The position numbers were made by a program, and so were the translations under genes. Positions 24,181-33,690 of a stretch of 64,000 bases of DNA are shown here, piece after piece (the stretch's first letter is position 1; the number at the start of each line of letters is the position of its first letter). The stretch comes from Clostridium sp. (GTDB lineage: Bacteria; Bacillota; Clostridia; Clostridiales; Clostridiaceae). The DNA lies in NCBI RefSeq assembly GCF_026168755.1, contig NZ_JAPFDR010000001.1:159476-223475 (forward strand), written 5' to 3'. Below the pieces are notes generated by a model, which searched no databases, had not been told where the DNA came from, and worked only from the letters and a program-made list of their open reading frames with translations.

Positions 24181-25542
24181 ATGAATGAAAATAGTTTAAT
24201 TGGTTTAGTAAGGTTATGTCATGGTGTTTACTCTAAGAAGTTACAGTATTACGATAAAATAAACGCTTATTACTATGGTAATACAGATAGTTTAGCTAAT
24301 TTTAAACCAATGCCAGGTAGAAGTAATTTAAAGCCACGAACAAACTTTATACAGAAATTGGTAGATGAAGAGGCTAGTTATTCTTTTGGAAATAAGATTA
24401 CATATACATCTAAAGATAACAATAGAGAGGTCATTAACGATATAGACTACATACTATCTGGATATAAAGCCGATTATGATATTAACTTAGGAATAGAATT
24501 AATCAAATATGGAGTATGCTATGAAATAAATTATAGGAAGAATGGGAAATTTAAAAGTAAAACAGTAACTCCATTAAATGGCTATATGTTTTTGGATGAA
24601 GATGATGATCCAGTTTGTTTCTTACATATATATAAGAAGAAATTCGATACTAAAGAATACATAGATGTGTATACTAATAGAAACATATATCATTTTGATT
24701 CTAGTTTTAAAGAAATATCGAAGCCTACACCACATTTCTTTGGGATAGTTCCGGTTGGAATTGGTATGATTGGAGGTAATTCTTATAATGATGATAGAGG
24801 ATATATAGAAGGTGATAAGACTATCTATAGAACTATAAAAACTCTCCAAGATGCTTTTGAAACAAATTTGGGGGATTCTGCAAGCGAAGTTTCGGATATA
24901 AGAAATGCTATTTTAAAAGTATTTAATATTGCATTAGAGGATGAGTTAGATGAAAAAGGAAATCCTACAGGTAAGAAAAAAGAACCTATCTTAAGAAATA
25001 ACATAATAATGTATCTTAATGGAGAGGGAGAAAGTAAACCAGATGCAGAATGGTTGATAAAAAATATTAATGATGCATTTATAAGGAATACCCGAAATGA
25101 TATTAAGGATTTAATGTATGTATTAACATCACACATAGATTCTAATGAAAAGCTTCAAAGTAATTTATCGGGTGTTGCATTAAGAAGTAGATTACAGAGT
25201 TTAGAAAGTAAATGTAGCAATAATGCAAAAGCATTTGAAAATATTTTAAGAATAAGATTACAATGTATGTTTAATTACTTGGCCATGACTAAGGGGAAGA
25301 AATATGATGTCAATTTAATTGAGATTAAGTTTACTCCCAACGTTCCAGTCGATGAGGATAGGATTGCAGATAGAATATCTAAAATACCACATGATGTTGT
25401 ATCTAATGAGACAAAGAGAAGTTGGTTAGCATCTGTAAGTAATCCAGTTTCAGAGCAGTTAAAAATAGATGAGGAAAATAAAAAGTCTATGGAAGGATTT
25501 ATTGATCTTGATAAAGAAGGTGGAATAGATGAAGCTGAATAA
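24181..25542 (+). CDS. Phage portal protein, SPP1 gp6-like
   Basis: The 453-residue protein follows the large terminase after AAGGAGAG. It has INAYYYGNTDSLA near the N-terminus, NFIQKLVDEEASYSFG, and the long C-terminal helix with SGVALRSRLQSLESKCSNNA typical of SPP1-type portals. The portal forms the dodecameric DNA channel at one capsid vertex. It overlaps the next gene by 14 nt. Confidence 0.85.
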   Translation: MNENSLIGLVRLCHGVYSKKLQYYDKINAYYYGNTDSLANFKPMPGRSNLKPRTNFIQKLVDEEASYSFGNKITYTSKDNNREVINDIDYILSGYKADYDINLGIELIKYGVCYEINYRKNGKFKSKTVTPLNGYMFLDEDDDPVCFLHIYKKKFDTKEYIDVYTNRNIYHFDSSFKEISKPTPHFFGIVPVGIGMIGGNSYNDDRGYIEGDKTIYRTIKTLQDAFETNLGDSASEVSDIRNAILKVFNIALEDELDEKGNPTGKKKEPILRNNIIMYLNGEGESKPDAEWLIKNINDAFIRNTRNDIKDLMYVLTSHIDSNEKLQSNLSGVALRSRLQSLESKCSNNAKAFENILRIRLQCMFNYLAMTKGKKYDVNLIEIKFTPNVPVDEDRIADRISKIPHDVVSNETKRSWLASVSNPVSEQLKIDEENKKSMEGFIDLDKEGGIDEAE

Positions 25543-26422
25543 GAATCAGATTGAGTTTGTTAATAACACTATAAAAATAAATGAAATACTTTTTAATTTA
25601 TCAGATAAAGAAATCAAAAAACTATTTGCTTTACATAAAGAGCAAAGGGACAAGTTATTACAAAACATAGCTAGTATCATATTAGAATATAAAGTTACAA
25701 ATGAATTTATGGATTTATCTAATGAAGAGAAGAAGATATTAAATGAAAGGTTAGGTAATGAAGTAAATGAAACTTTTAAAGAGCAAAATAAGATAGAAAA
25801 ACAAGGAATGGACAATTTGTTGAAGAAGATAGCAGAAGATAAGTTTTATATGAATTGTTTTAATCTTGCACTAGGTATGGATTTCACATTAAAAAAGATT
25901 AATTCAAAAGCACTAGACAGGATTATTAAAGATACTGTACAGGGCAAGAATTATTCTGATAGGCTTTGGAGCAATAAAAATGATTTATCGAAAATACTTC
26001 AAAAAGAAATTAAGGATTTTTTAGAGGGTAAAACTTCTATAAATGAAATTTCTAAGGTGGTAAAGAATAGATTTAATCAGAATTCTTTTAATACTAGAAG
26101 ATTAATAACCAATGAAACTGCTAGAGTTCAGTCTGAAGTAAATGAAGAGTGGTCAAAGGATTATGGTGTAGAATACCAATTATTCATGGCTACATTAGAT
26201 CAGAAGACAAGTGAGATATGTAGGGCTTTAGATGGAAATGTTTATGATATAAATGATAATAATAAACCAACACCACCTACAAGAACACATGTAGGATGTA
26301 GAAGTTGTTTAGTTTCTATACCCTCGAAAGAATGGAGACCTAAAAAGCGTATGGATAATGAAACTAAAGAACATATCACATATGCAAATTATAAAGAGTG
26401 GAAAAAAGAAAATAATATATAG
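25529..26422 (+). CDS. Minor head protein, SPP1 gp7/MuF-like
   Basis: The C-terminal region (SFNTRRLITNETARVQSEVN, FMATLDQKTSEICRALDG, TRTHVGCRSCLVSI) is the MuF/gp7 head morphogenesis domain. The first half is helical. Such proteins bind the portal and enter the capsid in a few copies. The 14-nt overlap with the portal gene suggests coupled translation. Confidence 0.85.
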   Translation: MKLNKNQIEFVNNTIKINEILFNLSDKEIKKLFALHKEQRDKLLQNIASIILEYKVTNEFMDLSNEEKKILNERLGNEVNETFKEQNKIEKQGMDNLLKKIAEDKFYMNCFNLALGMDFTLKKINSKALDRIIKDTVQGKNYSDRLWSNKNDLSKILQKEIKDFLEGKTSINEISKVVKNRFNQNSFNTRRLITNETARVQSEVNEEWSKDYGVEYQLFMATLDQKTSEICRALDGNVYDINDNNKPTPPTRTHVGCRSCLVSIPSKEWRPKKRMDNETKEHITYANYKEWKKENNI

Positions 26423-26461
26423 ACTTTAGAGGAAGAGAACTCTAAAGGCGAAAGGAGTTAT

Positions 26462-27073
26462 ATGAAAAAAATAGATTTATTAAAGTTAATAGAAGGCTTA
26501 GAGGATGAAACAGACGTGTTAGATACTCTAAAGGAACAAGAAGAAATAAAAGGTTTAATTAAGCCTTTTGATGTAAACGAAATTACATTAGAAGATTTTA
26601 AGAAGGCTATAGCTGATAATAAAGAAATTAGAGGATATTATGCTAGCGAGAAAGATAGAGCAGTTACTAAGGGGATTGAAACTTTTAAAAGTAACAATTT
26701 ACAAAAGTTAATTGATGAAGAGCTTAAGAAAAAATCTAATGAAGGATTGAGTGAAGAGGCGATACAGTTAAAGGAGTTACAAGCTAAGTTTGAAGCATTA
26801 GAAAAAGAAAAGTCAATATCTGAATTAAAAGGTAAATACACTAAATCACTTTCAGAAAAAGGATTAAATGCTGAATTAATTGATTTTGTATTTAATGAAG
26901 ATGAGGAAATATTTAATTCTAATGTAGATAAAATTAATAGTATTATTGAAAACTCAATTAATGCAAAAACTAATGAAATATTAAATAATAATGAGTACAT
27001 TCCACCAAGTAATGGAGCAAGCAATTTAAATAGGGATGAAGAAATATTAAAGAAAATATTAGGAATTAAGTAA
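26462..27073 (+). CDS. Capsid scaffolding protein
   Basis: The 203-residue protein is highly charged and helical, with a long coiled coil (ELQAKFEALEKEKSISELKG) and a flexible end (NNEYIPPSNGASNLN). It sits directly before the major capsid gene, as scaffolds do. AAAGGAGT precedes the ATG. Scaffold proteins guide prohead assembly and then leave. Confidence 0.75.
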   Translation: MKKIDLLKLIEGLEDETDVLDTLKEQEEIKGLIKPFDVNEITLEDFKKAIADNKEIRGYYASEKDRAVTKGIETFKSNNLQKLIDEELKKKSNEGLSEEAIQLKELQAKFEALEKEKSISELKGKYTKSLSEKGLNAELIDFVFNEDEEIFNSNVDKINSIIENSINAKTNEILNNNEYIPPSNGASNLNRDEEILKKILGIK

Positions 27074-27127
27074 ACAACCACACGATGTTATTGAAACGAT
27101 ATATATGACATGTGTAGGTTGTTTTTA
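27073..27127 (+). terminator. Hairpin between scaffold and capsid genes
   Basis: AACAACC..ACAC pairs with GTGT..GGTTGTT, followed by TTTATTATG. Placed inside the head operon, it probably sets expression ratios, with capsid transcribed from read-through or its own promoter. Confidence 0.6.
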
Positions 27128-27212
27128 TTATGCCCTTTTTTAAAAGGTTGACTTATAGGGGGTAAAGAATAAAAAGCCTACAATATTTTATAAAGAAAGA
27201 AGGAATTAATTT

Positions 27213-28109
27213 ATGGCAAATACATTAGCGTATTCAACATTATTTCAAACAAATTTAGATAAGGCAATGGTGCAAACTGCACAAACTTCTTGGATGGAGG
27301 AGAATGCTGGACAAGTTATTTACAATGGTGGTAAGGAAGTAAAGATTCCTAAAATGACATTAACAGGTTTAAGAAATTACGATAGAAACTCAGGATATAA
27401 GAAAGGTAAAGTTACTTTAGAATATGAAACTAAATCAATGACTTATGATAGAGGAACTAGTTTCTACTTAGATTCAATGGATGTTAATGAAACTAATTTT
27501 GTTGCAACTGCTGGAACTGTTATGGGAGAATTCCAAAGAGAAAAAGTAGTTCCAGAGGTTGATGCTATAAGAATAGGAGCATTAGCTCAAGTTGCTATTA
27601 CTGCTAACAATGTAAAGGCATCTTATACACCTGGTAAAACTACTATAGTAGATGCTATAAAAGATGGTATTACTGTATTAAGAGATAAAGGTTTCGTAGG
27701 AGAAATTGTAATTCATTGTACATATGAAGTTAAAAATCAATTAGAAAAGGCTATGGCTGGACAATTATCTGCTGTAACATTTAGTGCAGGAGGAGTTGAT
27801 ACTGAAGTTCCAAGTTTAGATGGATGTCCTATTTTACCTTTAACTTCTGATAAGATGTATTCAAAATTTGATATTTCTGATGAAGAAGAGGGAGGATTTT
27901 CTAAAGCTGAAGATGCTAAGACATTAAACTTCTTATTAGTTGCAAGAGAAGTTCCAATCGCGGTATGTAAAACAGATAAGATAAGAGTTTTTGACCCATC
28001 AGTTAATCAAGAAGGCGACGGATATTCTTTTGACTACAGAAAGTATCACGATATTTGGGTTTTAGATAATAAAGTAAATGGTGTTTTTGCTTGTTACAAA
28101 GAGGCTTAA
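27213..28109 (+). CDS. Major capsid protein
   Basis: The 298-residue protein shows the HK97-fold layout without an N-terminal delta domain: the E-loop region (NYDRNSGYKKGKVTLEYETK), GTSFYLDSMDVNETNF, and the A-domain with LDGCPILPLTSDKMYSK. It is close in position and length to capsids of clostridial and staphylococcal siphoviruses with separate scaffolds. GAAAGAAGGAATT precedes the ATG. Confidence 0.85.
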   Translation: MANTLAYSTLFQTNLDKAMVQTAQTSWMEENAGQVIYNGGKEVKIPKMTLTGLRNYDRNSGYKKGKVTLEYETKSMTYDRGTSFYLDSMDVNETNFVATAGTVMGEFQREKVVPEVDAIRIGALAQVAITANNVKASYTPGKTTIVDAIKDGITVLRDKGFVGEIVIHCTYEVKNQLEKAMAGQLSAVTFSAGGVDTEVPSLDGCPILPLTSDKMYSKFDISDEEEGGFSKAEDAKTLNFLLVAREVPIAVCKTDKIRVFDPSVNQEGDGYSFDYRKYHDIWVLDNKVNGVFACYKEA

Positions 28110-28116
28110 TCATATA

Positions 28117-28150
28117 AGGGTTAGGGGTTATCTCCTACCCTAACTTTAAA
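28117..28150 (+). terminator. Hairpin after the capsid gene
   Basis: GTTAGGG 28120-28126 pairs with CCCTAAC 28138-28144, with further GG/CC pairs inside. A weak T-rich tail follows. It may be a partial terminator or an mRNA-protecting hairpin behind the most abundant product. Confidence 0.5.
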
Positions 28151-28167
28151 TTATAGGAGGTTAGATT

Positions 28168-28446
28168 ATGAATTTAACGGATGAGCAAATAAAATCTATA
28201 GTTGTAAAAGCTATTCAAAACTATTTAAATAATGATAAATATGATGATGTATATATAGAAATGAATTTCCAAGAGGCAGTAATGGTCGCTATAGAGGAAG
28301 AAAGGGAAAAATTAAAACAGCCTTCTAATATATCTTCTATGAGTCAAGGTTCTCGAAGTGTTACATATAAAAATACAGGTATAGGCAAGTTAAGTGATAA
28401 TGTAAAATCATTGTTACCAACTCCTAAAAATTATATGGTATGGTAG
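28168..28446 (+). CDS. Head-tail connector protein
   Basis: The 92-residue protein starts NLTDEQIKSIVVKAIQNYLN and ends in a Ser/Pro-rich tail. Size, helices and position directly after the capsid fit an SPP1 gp15 or HK97 gp6-type adaptor, which binds the portal ring. AGGAGG precedes the ATG. Function is assigned mainly from gene order. Confidence 0.6.
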   Translation: MNLTDEQIKSIVVKAIQNYLNNDKYDDVYIEMNFQEAVMVAIEEEREKLKQPSNISSMSQGSRSVTYKNTGIGKLSDNVKSLLPTPKNYMVW

Positions 28447-28453
28447 GTGGATT

Positions 28454-28765
28454 ATGTGGTTTTATGATAAAGAAGTTTATACTACTATAAAAACTAAAGT
28501 TAAAAACAATGTGGGACAACTTGTAGAGAATTATGAAAAAGATAAGCTATTTCTTGCGGATGTACAACCATTAACAAAAAGTAAGCTTATAAAAGAATGG
28601 GGAGAAGATTTAAAGTCTACTAAAGAAATATATGCAGATATTAAATGTAAGGTTGGAGATATTCTTATTTACAATAATGAAGCGTATGAAATAGAGGCTA
28701 GAGTTGAATGGGATGATTATTCTATTTATGCAGTTAAGGAAGTTGATGTAGAATGGCAGAATTAA
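28454..28765 (+). CDS. Head closure protein
   Basis: The 103-residue protein appears all-beta (FLADVQPLTKSKLIKEWG, KVGDILIYNNEAYEIEARVE, WDDYSIYAVKEVDVEW), typical of SPP1 gp16-like head closure/stopper proteins. It overlaps the next gene by 13 nt. Assignment uses both pattern and order. Confidence 0.65.
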   Translation: MWFYDKEVYTTIKTKVKNNVGQLVENYEKDKLFLADVQPLTKSKLIKEWGEDLKSTKEIYADIKCKVGDILIYNNEAYEIEARVEWDDYSIYAVKEVDVEWQN

Positions 28766-29079
28766 TAAATAACATAGATGAAATAAAAAGACAGTTTTTA
28801 GAAGCGTGTGAGAATGCTATTAATGAAATTGGGATTACAGGAACAGCGGAGTTACAAAGTAATTCGCCAGTTAAGGAAGGTTTTCTTAGAAGAAGCCTTA
28901 CATTTAAAAAAGCTAACACATCAAGTAAATATATTATTACATTTGGTAGTTCTTTAGATTATGCACCTTACACAGAATTTAGAAATAAATCTAAGGGTTG
29001 GATGAGAGGAACTATGCGAGGATTTAGTTCTGAAGCACAAGAAATATTAAAGAAACATTTAAGAAAGGTAGGTAAGTAA
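28753..29079 (+). CDS. HK97 gp10-like tail completion protein
   Basis: The 108-residue sequence has TAELQSNSPVKEGFLRRSLT, then YIITFGSSLDYAPYTEFRNK, the clear signature of the HK97 gp10/minor tail family (TGxLRxS and YAxxxExG motifs). The stop overlaps the next start by one base. Confidence 0.85.
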   Translation: MAELINNIDEIKRQFLEACENAINEIGITGTAELQSNSPVKEGFLRRSLTFKKANTSSKYIITFGSSLDYAPYTEFRNKSKGWMRGTMRGFSSEAQEILKKHLRKVGK

Positions 29080-29459
29080 TGGAATTATTACAAGAAGAGT
29101 TATATAAAGTAATTTCTAGTTGTAGCGATAATGTTTATTTGGATTATTTACCTACAACAGATGAAAATGATAATGAATTAGATTATTTAAATAATATCTA
29201 CATTAATTATAGCTTGAAGAATATAGAGGATTTAGCATATAAAGATTCTATAATTCTAGAAATTGAAGTAGTTAGTAGTTTAATGAATAAAATAAAAGTA
29301 CAAGCAAAGGCTGTTGATGTTGATAAATTATTAAAGAACTGTTGGATAAAAAATTGCAATTCTAAGGTAATTAGAAGCAATGTATATTTCATGACATTTG
29401 ATGATTTAGAAAATAAACAGTCGATGGTTACTTTAAGTTATAAAATTTATAAATATTAA
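29079..29459 (+). CDS. Tail terminator-like protein
   Basis: The 126-residue protein reads MELLQEELYKVISSCSDNVY, with later strands (SIILEIEVVSS, VYFMTFDDLENKQSMVTLSY). The length and position between gp10-like and major tail genes match the SPP1 gp17/lambda gpU class that caps the tail tube. Family match is by context more than motif. Confidence 0.6.
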   Translation: MELLQEELYKVISSCSDNVYLDYLPTTDENDNELDYLNNIYINYSLKNIEDLAYKDSIILEIEVVSSLMNKIKVQAKAVDVDKLLKNCWIKNCNSKVIRSNVYFMTFDDLENKQSMVTLSYKIYKY

Positions 29460-29475
29460 GAAAGGAAGTGTTTTA

Positions 29476-30045
29476 ATGAGTGCAGAAACAGTACATAAAA
29501 ATACTGCATTTGGATCAGGGTTAATATATTTAGTAGATTCCTTCGATGTATCTAGTTTAGATACTGAAATTACAAGTAAGTTAATAGATACTAACCTATT
29601 ACTTTTAACAGATGATGGGGTTAATTTTGAAGAGGAAAAAGAGATTTTTTCAACTCAATTAGCAGGATTTAATGAAAAAAGAGTAAAAGGTTATGAGACA
29701 GTTGTAAGAGCTGAAGGTAAGATAAGTGGAACTGGAAGATTAGTTAATTCTAAATTATTAGAAGCTTCTTTATATAAGAAACAAGAAAATAGTTCAACTA
29801 AATATGATGTATATAAAGTAGAAGAAGGAATTATTAATTCTTATAAAGATGTAGTGATGGTAGCAACAAATAAAGCTACAGAAAAAGCACAACTTATTAT
29901 ATTACATAATGCATATAATAGTAACTTATCTTTAGAAACAAAAGGTTCTGATGATGGTAGCTGTAAGTTAGAGTTTGCCAGTGCATACGATAAAGAAAAT
30001 TTAAATAAAGTGCCTTACGAAATTTGTACATTAAAGGAAGTTTAA
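29476..30045 (+). CDS. Major tail (tube) protein
   Basis: The 189-residue protein begins SAETVHKNTAFGSGLIYLVD and contains the tail-tube pattern of beta strands with GYETVVRAEGKISGTGRLVN and ENSSTKYDVYKVEEG. AAGGAAGTG precedes the ATG, and a terminator follows, as is usual for the abundant tube protein. Confidence 0.75.
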   Translation: MSAETVHKNTAFGSGLIYLVDSFDVSSLDTEITSKLIDTNLLLLTDDGVNFEEEKEIFSTQLAGFNEKRVKGYETVVRAEGKISGTGRLVNSKLLEASLYKKQENSSTKYDVYKVEEGIINSYKDVVMVATNKATEKAQLIILHNAYNSNLSLETKGSDDGSCKLEFASAYDKENLNKVPYEICTLKEV

Positions 30046-30048
30046 AGT

Positions 30049-30082
30049 TTAAGAGATTGGATTTTTATCTAGTCTCTTTTTA
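30049..30082 (+). terminator. Terminator after the tail tube gene
   Basis: AAGAGA..GGAT pairs with ATCT..TCTCTT, followed by TTTTT. It separates the abundant tube protein from the low-level tail genes. Confidence 0.7.
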
Positions 30083-30172
30083 AATTATTTAATTTAGTCT
30101 TCTAAGTTAAAGGAAGACTAGAAGATTAATAAAGTAATTTTTAAATTTTGATAATAAAGGAGATTGATATAT

Positions 30173-30679
30173 ATGATAGAAAATAATGAAGTTAAAATAA
30201 CTACAAGGGAAGGTATGGATGTTTTAAGAATAGTAAACAAACTAGGATTAAAAGAGGATATTTCTAATGCTATAGAAACATATATAACATTAAATAATAG
30301 AAAAGAAAGTAAGTTTACAGATCTAAGAAGATTAATAATTAAAGAAGTTGGTTTAGAGGAATATAATAATTTATCTGAAGATAAAAAGAAAGAAATTACT
30401 GAAAAAATATTTATAGAAAATAAGGATTTCAAAGAAGAATTTGAAAAGGTAAATATTGAATGTAATAGAGAGATGGGCAAAATTGGCGTTGATATTATGT
30501 ATGATTTCATGACAAGATTGCCACAGGCAGAAAAAGAAGTTTATAAATGTCTAGCTGGAATATATGGTAAAACAGCTAAAGAAATTGAGTCACAAGAATT
30601 AGATGAAACTATTGAGCAAATAAAGAAGGTAGGACAAAGTAAAACTGTTATGGGTTTGCTCAAATTAGCAATCAGGTAG
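30173..30679 (+). CDS. Tail assembly chaperone, lambda gpG-like
   Basis: ATG at 30173 has AAAGGAG upstream. The 168-residue protein is helical and charged (TTREGMDVLRIVNKLGLKE, RMIKEVGLEEY-type region, AGIYGKTAKEIESQEL). It lies between tube and tape measure, where the frameshifting chaperone pair is expected. In-frame GGGTTTG at 30652-30658 near its end allows a -1 slip into the next frame, giving a longer G-T-like product ending at 30993. Confidence 0.75.
   Translation: MIENNEVKITTREGMDVLRIVNKLGLKEDISNAIETYITLNNRKESKFTDLRRLIIKEVGLEEYNNLSEDKKKEITEKIFIENKDFKEEFEKVNIECNREMGKIGVDIMYDFMTRLPQAEKEVYKCLAGIYGKTAKEIESQELDETIEQIKKVGQSKTVMGLLKLAIR
30652..30658 (+). promoter_or_regulatory. Programmed -1 frameshift site GGGTTTG
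   Basis: The heptamer has the canonical X XXY YYZ form and is read as G GGT TTG in the chaperone frame. The -1 frame is open from 30643 to 30993 and closed before that, so the slip must occur in this 37-nt window. Lambda uses GGGAAAG at the same genetic position. Confidence 0.8.
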
Positions 30680-30993
30680 AAAAGTTAGGAAATAATCTAA
30701 TAGGAATACTTTTTAAAAATGGTTGCTACGAATATATTGCAAATATGGATTTAGAGGAGGCACTTTCTATTATAGAAGGTGTCTTTATTGAATATATGGA
30801 TTCTAGGACTTATCAAAGATATTTATTTGATAATTTACTAATGCAATTCGATGGTAAAGGAATGAGTTATTTAGATTATATAAAAGAATCTAGAAAAGCA
30901 CCAGGTGGAAAAACTGACTACGTAAAAACAGAGTTAGATAATAAAAAGTTGTTAGATAAATTTAAAAAACAAGGTGCATTTATAAGTTCTTAA
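30659..30993 (+). CDS. Frameshift extension of the tail chaperone, lambda gpT-like
   Basis: In the -1 frame the sequence continues AQISNQVEKLGNNLIGILFK and MDLEEALSIIEGVFIEYMD, ending FKKQGAFISS. There is no ribosome site before the internal ATG at 30745, so expression as a fusion (about 273 residues in total) is more likely. The fused form is made in small amounts and recruits tube protein to the tape measure in lambda-type tails. Confidence 0.75.
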
Positions 30994-31012
30994 AAGAAAG
31001 GAGGCAAAATAA

Positions 31013-32809
31013 ATGTCTGATGTATTTAGACTAAGTAGTAGCATAGAATTAGATATAAATGATGTTATGTCTGGATTGCAACAAGTAGATAGGCAGAGTG
31101 AAGAAACAAGAGATAGTTTGGAAAATATAGAAGATAGTACTGATAGTGCATCAGGTAGATTTTCAGGACTAGGGAAAATGGCTCAATCAGGGTTAAAAGT
31201 TGTAGATAAATGGGCTAAAATTGGTGCAACGGCAGTAGCAGGATTAGCGTCAGGAATGATAGCGTTGGGTATTAAATCTAATGCAAGTTTAGAAACATCT
31301 CAAGTTGCTTGGACTACGTTATTAGGTACAGAAGAGGATGCAAAGAATATGCTAGAAGATATTACTAAGTATGCGGCGACTACTCCATTTAGTAAAACTG
31401 GTGTAGATACCATGGCAAAGCAATTACATAATGCGGGGTTTGAAGGTCAGAACTTATTTGACCAATTGACTAAATTCGGTAATATGGGATCAGCGTTTGG
31501 TATTCAAGAGGACAGTTTAAAAGAAATGGTAAGACAATACTCTCAAGTACAAATGGCTCAAGTTGCCTATACTGAAGATTTAAACATATTACAGGATAGA
31601 GGTATACCTATTTTCAAGGGATTGGCAGAAGTTATGGGAGTTAGTGTAGCAGAAGTTAAGAATATGGCAGGGCAAGGAAAAATAACTGCCGATATTTATA
31701 ATGAAGCTATTAATTCTATCGCATCTACTACTGAGGGAGCGATGGAAAAGCAAAGTAAAACTTTCAGCGGTATGTTATCAACTATACAAGACAATGTGGT
31801 AAATATATCTCAGAAAATAATACAACCATTATTTGAAAAAATCATTAAATATATGCCTTTGATAATAGATTTAGCAGATAATTTTAGTGCTAATTTAGAT
31901 GAAGGAAAAGGTATATTAGATAGCTTAAAAGAGGCTATTACGACTGTATTTGGTGAAGATACTTGGAATAAGATTACTATGATAACAACAGTTGTTATGG
32001 GACTTGTAGGAGCTTATACAATATTAAAAGGCGTAATGTTTATGAGCGATTTAATAAATTCTGTTAGTTCAGCTTGGGGTGTATTAAGTTCAGCAATGGG
32101 TATAGGAACAGCAGTTACGGAAGGAGCTACAGTTGCACAAACAGGGTTAAATTTAGCTTGGCTAGCTAGTCCAGTAACATGGATTATAGCAGGGATAATG
32201 GCTGTTGTAGCTGTATTTATAGTTTTATGGAATAAATGTGAAGGATTTAGGAACTTTTGGATTGGGCTATGGGATAAAACTGTAAGTGTTTTTAATTCTG
32301 CTAAAGATTCTGTTGTAAATGGAGTATCAGATATGGCATCAAAAGCATTAAATAAATTCAATGAAATAAAGCAAGGAATAACAGATAAAATAAATAGTGC
32401 TAAAGATGCGGTAAAAAGTGCAATTGATAAAATAAAAAGTTTCTTTAATTTTAGTTGGGAGTTACCCAAAATTAAACTTCCCCATTTATCAGTTTCAGGA
32501 AAATTTAGTTTAGCACCACCTTCTGTTCCTAAATTTGATGTAGATTGGTATAGTACCGGTGGTATATTTACTAAACCTACAATTATAGGCAATATAGGTG
32601 TGGGTGATGCAAATAATGGAAAGGGAAGACAAGCAGAAGCAGTGTTACCACTAAAACCATTTTATAAGGAGATAGAAGCTATGTTTATGAAATATAGTAG
32701 TAGACCTTTATATTTGGAAATTGATGGACGTGAATTTTTAAGAGCAACAGCATATTGTAAAGATGAGTGGAATAACTACGATTTTAGAAATCCAAGATTA
32801 AGTTATTAG
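31013..32809 (+). CDS. Tail tape measure protein
   Basis: The 598-residue protein begins with a coiled coil (ELDINDVMSGLQQVDRQSEE) and has the TMP core (LLGTEEDAKNMLEDITKYAA, FGNMGSAFGIQEDSLKEMVR). Hydrophobic spans follow (MITTVVMGLVGAYTIL and SPVTWIIAGIMAVVAVFIVL), then amphipathic repeats and a C-terminal TGGIFTKPTIIGN domain. At the usual ~1.5 angstrom per residue it implies a short, ~90-nm tail. GAAAGGAGG precedes the ATG. Confidence 0.85.
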   Translation: MSDVFRLSSSIELDINDVMSGLQQVDRQSEETRDSLENIEDSTDSASGRFSGLGKMAQSGLKVVDKWAKIGATAVAGLASGMIALGIKSNASLETSQVAWTTLLGTEEDAKNMLEDITKYAATTPFSKTGVDTMAKQLHNAGFEGQNLFDQLTKFGNMGSAFGIQEDSLKEMVRQYSQVQMAQVAYTEDLNILQDRGIPIFKGLAEVMGVSVAEVKNMAGQGKITADIYNEAINSIASTTEGAMEKQSKTFSGMLSTIQDNVVNISQKIIQPLFEKIIKYMPLIIDLADNFSANLDEGKGILDSLKEAITTVFGEDTWNKITMITTVVMGLVGAYTILKGVMFMSDLINSVSSAWGVLSSAMGIGTAVTEGATVAQTGLNLAWLASPVTWIIAGIMAVVAVFIVLWNKCEGFRNFWIGLWDKTVSVFNSAKDSVVNGVSDMASKALNKFNEIKQGITDKINSAKDAVKSAIDKIKSFFNFSWELPKIKLPHLSVSGKFSLAPPSVPKFDVDWYSTGGIFTKPTIIGNIGVGDANNGKGRQAEAVLPLKPFYKEIEAMFMKYSSRPLYLEIDGREFLRATAYCKDEWNNYDFRNPRLSY

Positions 32810-32829
32810 AAGGGGAATTTCCCCTTCTC
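32808..32829 (+). terminator. Perfect hairpin after the tape measure gene
   Basis: AGAAGGGG pairs with CCCCTTCT with a very short loop. There is no T run; it may stall or protect mRNA rather than terminate. Confidence 0.45.
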
Positions 32830-32851
32830 TAAAAAGGTAGGTGATATAAAA

Positions 32852-33634
32852 ATGATAATGAATAATCCAAATACAAGATATACAAGATTTGATTATATAA
32901 GAGGTAAGAATGTACATACTTTAAAAGAAGAAGAGTGTGAGTTATTTTTTAATAATGAATATTGTACTAATTATGGTCTGTTTATTTCCGAATATCCTAC
33001 CATTCCTAAAATAAACGAGGAAGTAGAAGAAGTTGAGGTTGAAGGAAGGAATGGGAATTTAACTGTTAAAAAAGGTGCATATAAGGATAGAAGTATTACA
33101 TTTTCATTTAAATTATATGATAATGAATTATTTTGGAGCAAAGTTGATGATGCTGAAGAATGGTTATTAAATTTTACAGATAATAGACTTTTTTATAACA
33201 GAAAAGATAGATGTTTTAGTGTAAAAAGAGTAATTATAGGAGATATTTCTAAAGAGGTGAAGTTATATGGAGAATTTGATGTAACTTTTGTATGTGAGCC
33301 TTTTATGAAAGATCTTAAACCTTCTTCATATACATTTTTAGAAAATGAGAAAATTATAATAAATACAGGACATTTTGATGTTGAACCTTTGATTGAGTTA
33401 TATGGAAATGGAAATTTAGAAATTAGTATTAATGGAGAAAGCACAATAATAGAAAATGTAAGTAATAAAGTAATAATTGATAGTGAATTTATGGCATGTG
33501 TAGATGAAAACTATAACAATAAAACAATAGACATGATAGGGAAATTTCCTCGATTGATTAGAGGAGATAATGAAATTGTAGTTAATAATAATGTAGTAAA
33601 AACAAATATTAAATTTATTAATTTATATAGATAA
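32852..33634 (+). CDS. Distal tail protein-like (Dit family)
   Basis: The 260-residue protein has YGLFISEYPTIPKINEEVEE, VEGRNGNLTVKKGAYKDRSI and FTFKLYDN-type strands, the pattern of phage tail 'siphovirus family component'/Dit proteins that form the hub below the tube. It follows the tape measure, as expected. A terminator follows. Confidence 0.75.
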   Translation: MIMNNPNTRYTRFDYIRGKNVHTLKEEECELFFNNEYCTNYGLFISEYPTIPKINEEVEEVEVEGRNGNLTVKKGAYKDRSITFSFKLYDNELFWSKVDDAEEWLLNFTDNRLFYNRKDRCFSVKRVIIGDISKEVKLYGEFDVTFVCEPFMKDLKPSSYTFLENEKIIINTGHFDVEPLIELYGNGNLEISINGESTIIENVSNKVIIDSEFMACVDENYNNKTIDMIGKFPRLIRGDNEIVVNNNVVKTNIKFINLYR

Positions 33635-33664
33635 GGGACAAACGTTTCTTATCTTATTTTTTTA
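33626..33664 (+). terminator. Rho-independent terminator
   Basis: GATAAG pairs with CTTATC around GGACAAACGTTT, followed by TTATTTTTTT. Confidence 0.65.
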
Positions 33665-33690
33665 TAAAAGCTGAAAGGGGAAGATAGGAA

